This document shows, one piece after another, positions 57,663 through 64,000 of a stretch of 64,000 nucleotides of DNA. The notes below the pieces were generated by a model. The model was not told the DNA's origin, searched no databases, and saw only the letters and a list, made by a program, of their open reading frames with translations. Both the position numbers and the translations under genes were made by a program. The first letter of the stretch is position 1; the number at the start of each line of letters is the position of its first letter. The stretch lies in contig NZ_LT897781.1 in assembly GCF_900188315.1 (NCBI RefSeq), forward strand, positions 2,728,001 to 2,792,000. The letters are read 5' to 3'. The DNA comes from Marinobacter sp. es.042 (lineage in GTDB: Bacteria > Pseudomonadota > Gammaproteobacteria > Pseudomonadales > Oleiphilaceae).

Positions 57663-58910
57663 ATGAAACCGCTTCGCAACGACTGCTTTGCCCTGCCCCC
57701 CGGCGTCAACTGGACCCCGGTCGAGGAGGCCCTTGAGCGTTTGCGTTCACGGTTGCACCCTGTGGTGGAGACTGAACGCGCCGTTCCGCTGTCCAGGGTA
57801 AACGGCCGTATCCTGGCAAGCGACGTCTACGCTCCCCGTGCGCACCCACCAAGCAACAATTCGGCTGTTGACGGCTATGCACTGGCGGGCCCTGTAACGG
57901 AGGTTCCCTGCACGCTGCCTCTGGTCGATGGTCGCAGTGCCGCCGGCGAGCCTTTCAAAGGCCAGGTTCCCGCAGGACATGCGATCCGGATTCTCACCGG
58001 CGCAGTCATTCCATCCGGGACAGACACAGTGGTCCTCGAAGAAGACTGCGAAGTCCGGGATGGCCAGCTGTATCTGAACGGCACTCTGAAAGCGGGCGCC
58101 AATGCCCGCAAAGCCGGTGAAGACATCCAGGCCCGGGATCGAATCCTGATCGCAGGAACTCGCCTGACGCCCACGCAGATTTCAGTACTCGCCAGCGTTG
58201 GGGTGGAGTCGGTCGACGTCTACCAGAAGCTGCGGGTTGGCGTTCTGTCCACCGGCGATGAGGTAAAACCGGTAGGCGCCCCGGTCACTGATTGGCAGAT
58301 CTACGATGCCAACCGGCCGATGCTCAGCGCCCTGGTCTCGCAACTGGGCTACGAGCTGGTGGACCTTGGCCATGCACTCGATCGGGCTGACGAGGTCAAA
58401 TCGGCGCTGGAAACAGGGGCGCAAGAGTGCGATCTGATCCTCACCAGCGGCGGCATATCGGCCGGGGACGAAGATCACGTGTCGAAAACCCTGAAAGCCC
58501 ACGGCGACATCAGCAATTGGCGCATTGCCATCAAACCGGGCCGCCCGCTGGCCCTCGCCATGTTCCAGGGCACACCCGTGGTGGGCCTGCCGGGCAATCC
58601 GGTCGCCGCCTGGGTCTGTGCCCTGCGTTTTGGTGCCCCGGCAATGGCATTACTTGCAGGCGGAGAATGGTTCGAACCGCAGGCCTACGTGATGCCGGCG
58701 AATTTTTCGAAAAACAAAAAGCCCGGACGCAGCGAGATGCTGCGGGCACGGGTCCGCGATGGACAGGTAGAGGTGTTCGGTTCGGAGGGCTCCGGCCGGG
58801 TGACCGGCCTGGCCTGGTCCGAGGGGCTGGTGGAACTGGATGAAAGCGCCCAGCAGATCGAGCCGGGCACTCCCGTGCGGTTTATTCCTTACGGCAGCTT
58901 CGGTCTGTAG
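57663..58910 (+). CDS. moeA: Molybdopterin molybdenumtransferase MoeA
   Basis: The 415-residue protein has the MoeA domains: VNGRILASDVYAPRAHPPSN with SAVDGYAL, IRILTGAVIPSGTDTVVLEE, GVLSTGDEVKPVGAPVTDWQ, LTSGGISAGDEDHVSKTL and KPGRPLALAMFQGTPVVGLP. MoeA inserts molybdate into adenylylated molybdopterin; a tungstate version is possible given the TupBCA system. An AGGAG site precedes the ATG. Its stop abuts the convergent DUF6505 gene with no gap. Confidence 0.94.
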   Translation: MKPLRNDCFALPPGVNWTPVEEALERLRSRLHPVVETERAVPLSRVNGRILASDVYAPRAHPPSNNSAVDGYALAGPVTEVPCTLPLVDGRSAAGEPFKGQVPAGHAIRILTGAVIPSGTDTVVLEEDCEVRDGQLYLNGTLKAGANARKAGEDIQARDRILIAGTRLTPTQISVLASVGVESVDVYQKLRVGVLSTGDEVKPVGAPVTDWQIYDANRPMLSALVSQLGYELVDLGHALDRADEVKSALETGAQECDLILTSGGISAGDEDHVSKTLKAHGDISNWRIAIKPGRPLALAMFQGTPVVGLPGNPVAAWVCALRFGAPAMALLAGGEWFEPQAYVMPANFSKNKKPGRSEMLRARVRDGQVEVFGSEGSGRVTGLAWSEGLVELDESAQQIEPGTPVRFIPYGSFGL

Positions 58911-59387
58911 TCAGTCGACGCTGCCGTGAACCGCAAAGGCCTCCAGTGAGGCATCCTGAGGCCCCCGGGAACGGTAGGTTTCCTCGACACCCAGCTCGGT
59001 CAGGGTGCGGCTGACCATCAACAGCGTGTTGTCCTCGAAATCCTCGCACATGCTGCGCATCTGATCGATTTCCTCACAGGCCACGGGGTAGGCCGCGTCG
59101 ATATCCGGCGCGCCGTAATGGTCAACGAAGGTCTGAGCGAGGGTCCTGCGCACATGCTCCAGTTCCGGTTCGGTAATGTTGCACACTCCCACGAAACTGG
59201 CACGCCCGCCTGATTCAATGCTGTACCAGCCGTTGCTGAACGCCTGACGGGCTTTGCCTTTCAGGTCTCCCTCGGTCCAGTTGGAAAACTCGAAGCCACC
59301 GGAGATAGCCCACTCACCGCTGGGTGCAGGCTTTTCAAATACGTTTTCGTCGGAAATATCCAGTTGTAGGGTTCGGGCCAGTTTCAT
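58911..59387 (-). CDS. DUF6505-type protein of the formate dehydrogenase cluster
   Basis: The 158-residue protein starts [20 protein letters not shown] and contains SGGFEFSNWTEGDLKGKARQ and GWYSIESGGRASFVGVCNIT. I recognise it as the DUF6505 type that accompanies lipoate/biotin-ligase-like genes and formate dehydrogenase accessory genes. No catalytic motif or membrane segment is visible. It overlaps the preceding ligase-like gene by 4 bp (ATGA) and is the last gene of the leftward operon. Function unknown. Confidence 0.72.
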   Translation of the reverse strand: MKLARTLQLDISDENVFEKPAPSGEWAISGGFEFSNWTEGDLKGKARQAFSNGWYSIESGGRASFVGVCNITEPELEHVRRTLAQTFVDHYGAPDIDAAYPVACEEIDQMRSMCEDFEDNTLLMVSRTLTELGVEETYRSRGPQDASLEAFAVHGSVD

Positions 59388-60088
59388 ACGTGCTCCGCGA
59401 ATTCGATCAAACTCAGCGTCTCGGTCATGACATCCTGACGCAACAGCATCCGGCCTTTTTCATCCAGGCCAACGAAGGTGCCGGATCTGGGCCGCTCAAT
59501 CCTTTTGCCCAAGGTGTCGCACCTTGGCCGCCACTCGTTATGTACCCGCTCAAAGCCGCTGTCCAAAAAGTAGGTCAACCACAACAACGTATGCTTGGAC
59601 CAGCTTTCCAGAAGAGCCATGGGCGTGATCTCGATGCATCCTTCTTCGTAGAGACAGGTCTCATCCGGATTTTCTCCCGGCTGGTCCGTCTTCGGAATAA
59701 ACGGCACCTCGATGCCAATCACCAGCCAGTTGGGATAGGCCTGGGGATCGGATACATCGGATGCGAAACGGACACTGCCGCATAGCGCACCGTTTACCTT
59801 AATGCGATCAGGCCACTCAAAGTACACCGGCACTTCCGGCGGAGCGAGCGCACCCAGACTCTCGGCCAAACCTATCTGGGCCACATAAACCACCTGAATG
59901 GCCTCTTCAAGTGGTGTTTCGGGCGCCAGGACCAGGGCCGCGCGCAGGGTGTCGTCTTGCTCGGAGTAGAACACCGTGCCGGAATCGACACCCGCGATGG
60001 CCCGGCTGACGGCTTTATCAAACGGGTCCATGTGTCTGGGCACCACTTCTCCCGCAAGTAACGGTGGGAATTGGGGTGATTCGATCAT
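59384..60088 (-). CDS. Biotin/lipoate-protein ligase-like protein
   Basis: The 234-residue protein resembles the catalytic domain of biotin/lipoate ligases. It has [39 protein letters not shown] (the WPND.. lysine loop of the family, with K in IKVNG) and [12 protein letters not shown] shorter C-terminal region includes [16 protein letters not shown] [20 protein letters not shown]. What it modifies, if anything, is unknown; homologues are regularly found beside formate dehydrogenase accessory genes. It overlaps both neighbours by 4 bp. A lost-activity paralogue is possible. Confidence 0.75.
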   Translation of the reverse strand: MIESPQFPPLLAGEVVPRHMDPFDKAVSRAIAGVDSGTVFYSEQDDTLRAALVLAPETPLEEAIQVVYVAQIGLAESLGALAPPEVPVYFEWPDRIKVNGALCGSVRFASDVSDPQAYPNWLVIGIEVPFIPKTDQPGENPDETCLYEEGCIEITPMALLESWSKHTLLWLTYFLDSGFERVHNEWRPRCDTLGKRIERPRSGTFVGLDEKGRMLLRQDVMTETLSLIEFAEHV

Positions 60089-60933
60089 TGGATGGCCCGG
60101 GCGTAGACGTCAGAGGCGACAATTTCATCGGCGATGCGCTGGAAAGCCTGGGCCTGGGGGCTGTCAGGCTTCGAGACCACGATCGGGACACCGCCATCCG
60201 ACCCTACCCGGATATCGAGATCCAGGGGAATCTCTCCCAGGAAAGGCGAACCCAATTTCTCCGCCTCGGCCCGCGCGCCGCCGTGTCCAAATGGGTGGTG
60301 TTCCTTGCCACAGCCATCACAAACAAACGACGCCATATTTTCGATCAGCCCGAACAGCGGAACTTCCATTCGCTTGAACATATCAATGCCCTTGCGAGCA
60401 TCCATCAGGGCAATATCCTGCGGCGTCGAGACAATGACCGCACCCGCTACGAAAAACTTCTGGCTCAGGGTCATCTGGACATCACCGGTGCCCGGCGGAA
60501 GATCCACCAGCAGCACGTCCAGCCGGCCCCATTCAACCTGGTTCATCATCTGCTGCAAGGCGCCCATCAGCATCGGCCCGCGCCAGACGATAGCTTCGTC
60601 CTCCGGTGCCATCAGGCCCAGGGACATCAGCGTTACGCCGTGATTTCTCAGCGGCAGGATGGTGCTTCCATCCGGGCTGGAGGGACGACCGGAAACCCCC
60701 AGCATGCGGGGCTGGCTCGGGCCATAGACGTCAGCGTCCAGCAAGCCGACTTTCAGCCCTTTCGAGGCGAGAGCCACAGCCAGGTTGGACGACACGGTCG
60801 ATTTGCCAACGCCGCCCTTACCCGACGCAATGGCAATTATGCGATCCACGCCCCTCGGGTTTTTGTCCTGAGGCCTTGGAGCGTCAGTTCCGATCAGATT
60901 CGGATTTTTTCCTACTTCGGTGTACTCAACCAT
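60085..60933 (-). CDS. Mrp/ApbC-family iron-sulfur carrier ATPase
   Basis: The 282-residue P-loop ATPase has the deviant Walker [40 protein letters not shown], the [19 protein letters not shown] segment and [20 protein letters not shown] with a CxxC ([21 protein letters not shown]). These define Mrp/Nbp35-type scaffold proteins that bind and transfer [4Fe-4S] clusters. Here it is 17 bp downstream of a multi-cluster ferredoxin gene and upstream of the ligase-like gene, so delivery of clusters to formate dehydrogenase partners is the likely role. The N-terminal domain of housekeeping Mrp is absent. Confidence 0.9.
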   Translation of the reverse strand: MVEYTEVGKNPNLIGTDAPRPQDKNPRGVDRIIAIASGKGGVGKSTVSSNLAVALASKGLKVGLLDADVYGPSQPRMLGVSGRPSSPDGSTILPLRNHGVTLMSLGLMAPEDEAIVWRGPMLMGALQQMMNQVEWGRLDVLLVDLPPGTGDVQMTLSQKFFVAGAVIVSTPQDIALMDARKGIDMFKRMEVPLFGLIENMASFVCDGCGKEHHPFGHGGARAEAEKLGSPFLGEIPLDLDIRVGSDGGVPIVVSKPDSPQAQAFQRIADEIVASDVYARAIQ

Positions 60934-60950
60934 GGTGTGTCCTGTTGTTT

Positions 60951-62930
60951 TTAACTGTCCAGATAGTCATCACTGGTGCGGACCCGCGGGCGCTCGCCAC
61001 CGGCCATGGGCGCTGTGCTGCCATGGAACTGTGCCTTGACCCGACAGTCATCGCACATCTTGATGAGCTGCACGTTATCAGAGTTCTTGTACATCCAGTG
61101 CTGGTTTTCCAGCTTCTCGACGATGCGGTTAATCGTGCTGGCTACGCCAAACGGGGTGCCACACTTGATGCATTCGAAGGGCTCTTCACCGTGCAACGCC
61201 CGGGCACTGAGCGCCGCCTTGGATACATCAAGCTGGGGCTTCAGGGTGATGGCGGTCTCTGGGCAGGTACTCTCGCAGACACCACACTGGACGCAGGCGT
61301 TTTCCGTGAACTGCACCTCGGGCCGATCCGGATGGTCACCGAGGGCACCGGTCGGGCATAGTGATACACAGGCAAGGCAGAGCGTGCATTTATCGGAATC
61401 AATTTCGATGGCACCGTAAGGCGCACCTTTGGGCAACGGAATCGGCTCTTCAACTTTTTCCGACATGGCAGCCACTGTCACCCGGGTGATATCCCGGCGA
61501 CCGCCTACCAGCAGCACAGGGTCGCTCACGCGACCGGCATTGTCCCCGGCGTCGCAAAGCTCGATGGCGGAAATAATCCTGATCCGGCTCGGCGAGTTGT
61601 GGGTACCCTTGAGCATGGCCTGGGCCAGCTCCACTTCTGCGGTCACTGCACGGCGATCCAGCTCGTTGTCCGCAAGGATCAGAACCTCGGCGTAGCCGGC
61701 ACCAAACGCCGCCATGATTTCAGCGTGGCCGATCCGATCGACATGCTCCAGCCCCATCGGGATCAGATCATCCGCGAGACCATTATCGTAGCGGGCCAGG
61801 TTGGCAATGGCCTCTGTGCCGGCCTCCAGGGTGTGGAAGACCAGGCGGGGCGATTCGTGGGTATGCTCGCGATAGACTTTGGCCATCACTTCCACAGCCT
61901 TGGTGATAGCCTCGAACGGCGTCTCATTCATGGTCACTGCAGAGGTGGGACAGACGGCAGCGCAGGAGCCGCAACCGGCACAGATATCCGAATCAATCTG
62001 GATGTGATCCCCGAAGGAAAAAATAGCCTCTGTCGGGCAGACATCCAGGCACCGTGTACAACCAGGCTTGTTGGCCCGGGAGTGCGCGCACAAAGACTCT
62101 TCGAGTCTGAAATAGACGGTTTTTTCGAATTCACCCACCATTTCCCTTGCCGTCAGGGCAATGCGCTCCAGCTCGCCGGACTTTTCCGGATCGGCCCAGA
62201 AGTAGCCGTTGCGCTTCTCGTGGCTCGGAAATGCCGGGGCGCCGCCCCGCAGATCGATAAACACATCGCATTCGCTGCGGGCGGTGGGCTTGGCCGCCTC
62301 GTAACCCAGCTCACCGCGACCGGCCGGGTGCAAGGGTTGCAGATGGGCAAATTCCAGCTTGAAATTCCCTAGTGCACCGTAGGCTCCCGTCAGCTGGCCC
62401 TTGGCCACGTCGTAAGCGGCAGATGGCAGCTGGATGGGGCCGGCATCATTAACAATGCAGGTAACACCCAGTTCGTCCTGCACCAGTCCGGCCATCCGGA
62501 TTGCCTTCTCGGTAGGACCGACGATGCAGCACACGCCGTTGGACTGAATGGTTTTCGCCGGCGCCATGGGCGACGGCAATTGGGCGGCGGCAACCAGGGC
62601 TGCCTGCTTCGCGTGCAGGCGCTCGGGCTTCGCATCGGGGGCGCTCCAGCCAGCACGATCCCTGATATCAATGGATTGGAGTGGCGCGGCGTGTTGGATC
62701 TCGGCGTGAACGTCCTCGGCAAGGCGCTCGAACAAAGCGGCCTGCTGGCCACAGGCAATCAGGACATCATTGCTGGCGCCCAGATGCTCGGCAGCAACGC
62801 TCAGTTCCTTGCCGCACAGTTGATCAACTGCAATCGCCTGTTCAGCGCCTGCGGCTTTGCGCAAAGCCTCTGAATCGAAGGTCTGTGATTTGTCGCAGCT
62901 GCATAGTAATAAGGTCTTATGTGCCGTCAT
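60951..62930 (-). CDS. Multi-[4Fe-4S] protein of the formate dehydrogenase cluster
   Basis: The 659-residue protein carries at least four cysteine-rich [4Fe-4S] motifs: [10 protein letters not shown] near residue 291, [12 protein letters not shown] near 317, [12 protein letters not shown] near 515 and [12 protein letters not shown] near 545. C-terminal pairs CIKCG (about 588) and CDDC (about 625) suggest a zinc or fifth cluster site. The N-terminal 250 residues are cysteine-poor apart from [10 protein letters not shown] and resemble a partner-binding domain. It heads an operon with Mrp and probably shuttles electrons to or from a cytosolic formate dehydrogenase. No membrane helix is seen. Confidence 0.85.
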   Translation of the reverse strand: MTAHKTLLLCSCDKSQTFDSEALRKAAGAEQAIAVDQLCGKELSVAAEHLGASNDVLIACGQQAALFERLAEDVHAEIQHAAPLQSIDIRDRAGWSAPDAKPERLHAKQAALVAAAQLPSPMAPAKTIQSNGVCCIVGPTEKAIRMAGLVQDELGVTCIVNDAGPIQLPSAAYDVAKGQLTGAYGALGNFKLEFAHLQPLHPAGRGELGYEAAKPTARSECDVFIDLRGGAPAFPSHEKRNGYFWADPEKSGELERIALTAREMVGEFEKTVYFRLEESLCAHSRANKPGCTRCLDVCPTEAIFSFGDHIQIDSDICAGCGSCAAVCPTSAVTMNETPFEAITKAVEVMAKVYREHTHESPRLVFHTLEAGTEAIANLARYDNGLADDLIPMGLEHVDRIGHAEIMAAFGAGYAEVLILADNELDRRAVTAEVELAQAMLKGTHNSPSRIRIISAIELCDAGDNAGRVSDPVLLVGGRRDITRVTVAAMSEKVEEPIPLPKGAPYGAIEIDSDKCTLCLACVSLCPTGALGDHPDRPEVQFTENACVQCGVCESTCPETAITLKPQLDVSKAALSARALHGEEPFECIKCGTPFGVASTINRIVEKLENQHWMYKNSDNVQLIKMCDDCRVKAQFHGSTAPMAGGERPRVRTSDDYLDS

Positions 62931-62958
62931 CAGGAAATTGACTCTTTCGTTGTTTTTA

Positions 62959-62977
62959 TACGTATACGCTTACGTAT
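62959..62977. repeat. Tandem TACGTAT motif in the divergent promoter region
   Basis: TACGTAT occurs at 62959-62965 and 62971-62977, starts 12 bp apart, within an ATACGTATACG palindromic context. It lies 29 bp upstream of the FeS gene start and about 100 bp upstream of the DUF3305 start. It may be an operator shared by the two transcripts. No known regulator is assigned. Confidence 0.45.
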
Positions 62978-63073
62978 CGCTTTTCGAGCATGCCACAGGC
63001 ATTATCTTTTGGACAATTGGATAATCTTTTGTGCCCTGCTAGTTTTACGCTATAACAAAAAATGAGAAGCACC

Positions 63074-63652
63074 ATGAGTAGTCGTACAGAACAGTGGAAA
63101 CGCGAGCTGAGGGTTGGCGCTGTCGTTCGCCGATCTCCGGGCGTCACTCGCTGGGTAAAAGAAATCTGGAAGCCGGTTGCCGTTATACCTGGCGCACCTG
63201 ATGCATTCTGGAAAGAGTTGGTTCGCGAGGAAGATGTGGTCGATTACCACGCGGGCACCGTTACGATGGAGCTTTTTCGGGCCGACGTCGAAGGCTATCT
63301 GGTCTCTCTGAACATGGCCGCTCCATCCGTATGGATCATCATGGATAGAGATGTAACGAGCCAGTCGCCCTCCGGATGGGTCGTAAGCACTATTACCGCC
63401 AGCGCCCATGAAGCACTGGACGCCCTTGATAGCGGCGAAAGCATTGTTGAGGCGGTTCCCATTCCCGAATCAATGGCGGCCTGGATCAAGGAATTTATCG
63501 ACATGCACTACATCGAGGAGCCGTTCAAGAAACGTCGCCGCGATGAAGTTCGCGTTGATGGCGCCGAGGATGCCAAGGGCGACCCGCGCATTCGCCAGGA
63601 AAGCGACGTTTACCGTGCCCCTGCGAACATCAAAAAGCCGAGAATTCAGTAA
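63074..63652 (+). CDS. DUF3305 protein
   Basis: The 192-residue protein includes WKRELRVGAVVRRSPGVTRW, the PGAPDAFWKELVREEDVVDY segment and LHRADVEGYL-like ELFRADVEGYLVSLNMAAPS, with VWIIMDRDV and VSTITASAHEALDALDSGES. DUF3305 proteins are regularly encoded with DUF3306 and multi-cluster ferredoxin genes in formate dehydrogenase operons. No membrane or cofactor motif is seen. A GAGAAG site favours the ATG at 63074 over one at 63062. The stop overlaps the next start (TAATG). Confidence 0.82.
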   Translation: MSSRTEQWKRELRVGAVVRRSPGVTRWVKEIWKPVAVIPGAPDAFWKELVREEDVVDYHAGTVTMELFRADVEGYLVSLNMAAPSVWIIMDRDVTSQSPSGWVVSTITASAHEALDALDSGESIVEAVPIPESMAAWIKEFIDMHYIEEPFKKRRRDEVRVDGAEDAKGDPRIRQESDVYRAPANIKKPRIQ

Positions 63653-64000
63653 TGTCCGAATCAAGACTCCAGCGTTGGGCTCGCAAGAAGGCCGAAGCCG
63701 CCAAGCGCCCGGAACCATCCCCTGCTCCGGTTATCGAGACTGAGCCAGCGCCGGAAGAACAGGAACTTGCGATCAATGAAGCCTTGCCGGAACACGAGCT
63801 GCTAGAGAAGTATGGCCTGCCTGACCCCGAAAACATTGAACTGGGTACGGACATCACCGGCTTCATGCGCAAGGAAATTCCGGAGTTCCTCCGCCGGAAG
63901 GCCCTGAGGGGACTCTGGAAATCCAACCCGGTACTGGCGGTTCTGGACGGCCTCAATGATTACGATGAGGACTACACACTGGCCTCGACGGCCGGACAGA
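63652..64000 (+). CDS. DUF3306 protein, N-terminal part (runs off the right edge)
   Basis: The 116 visible codons start MSESRLQRWARKKAEAAKRP, continue through a proline/glutamate-rich linker and into LPDPENIELGTDITGFMRKE with IPEFLRRKALRGLWKSNPVL and LDGLNDYDEDYT. The FLRRKALRGLW...LNDYDEDYT pattern identifies the DUF3306 family, partner of DUF3305 in formate dehydrogenase clusters. The gene continues past the window. It overlaps the DUF3305 stop by one base. Confidence 0.85.
   Translation, partial: MSESRLQRWARKKAEAAKRPEPSPAPVIETEPAPEEQELAINEALPEHELLEKYGLPDPENIELGTDITGFMRKEIPEFLRRKALRGLWKSNPVLAVLDGLNDYDEDYTLASTAGQ

Overview
The window looks like chromosomal DNA of a marine gammaproteobacterium of the Marinobacter/Alteromonadales type. 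This rests on gene content and protein resemblance only: Bfr/Bfd iron storage, malate:quinone oxidoreductase beside a three-gene transhydrogenase, alkyl-sulfate and alicyclic-acid catabolism, a giant two-partner-secretion adhesin and a formate-dehydrogenase maturation cluster. Most of the window is GC-rich and tightly packed. One stretch, about 4.2-10.3 kb, is not.

Layout. 1-4.05 kb: end of a phosphomannomutase gene, bacterioferritin and its ferredoxin (behind a Fur-box-like site), an M24 peptidase, LrgAB and YaeQ. 4.14-4.22 kb: tRNA-Arg(CCG) and a terminator. 4.26-10.3 kb: a loose, AT-richer segment with gene remnants, a lone flavodoxin domain, a photolyase/cryptochrome, an AFG1/ZapE-family ATPase of eukaryotic (possibly algal) character, and, starting in frame at its stop codon, a decayed integron-integrase gene. 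10.6-29.8 kb: SapC-family protein, TpsB pore and a 5,602-residue TpsA adhesin. They are read leftwards and face a GAF-LytTR regulator whose upstream DNA carries a direct repeat with 21-bp spacing. 31.0-35.7 kb: secreted alkylsulfatase plus GMC alcohol dehydrogenase, with a divergent LysR regulator. 35.9-40.9 kb: an aliA-badH-badI-aliB-badR cluster for cyclohexanecarboxylate, lacking badK. 41.0-44.1 kb: exported HIU hydrolase and HbpS/GlcG protein, divergent from a CusRS/HprRS-like two-component system. 44.3-48.6 kb: mqo and pntAA-pntAB-pntB, then a cysD-like stub. 48.8-51.0 kb: a membrane-anchored glutaredoxin-like protein and an AGPS-like flavoprotein.

51.0-64 kb is a molybdenum/tungsten and formate dehydrogenase biogenesis region. 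It holds a MOT1-type oxyanion transporter, a regulator with an HTH fused to a periplasmic-binding-protein-like domain, a TupBCA tungstate ABC importer, FdhD, MobA, MobB and MoeA. A leftward operon follows (a multi-[4Fe-4S] protein, an Mrp ATPase, a lipoate/biotin-ligase-like protein and a DUF6505 protein), divergent from DUF3305/DUF3306 genes that run off the right edge. The catalytic formate dehydrogenase subunits are not in the window and probably lie to the right.

The most unusual elements are the eukaryote-like AFG1 gene joined to an integron-integrase pseudogene, the giant adhesin with its candidate LytTR switch, and the HIU hydrolase/HbpS/two-component group, which resembles the E. coli hiuH-hprRS neighbourhood.
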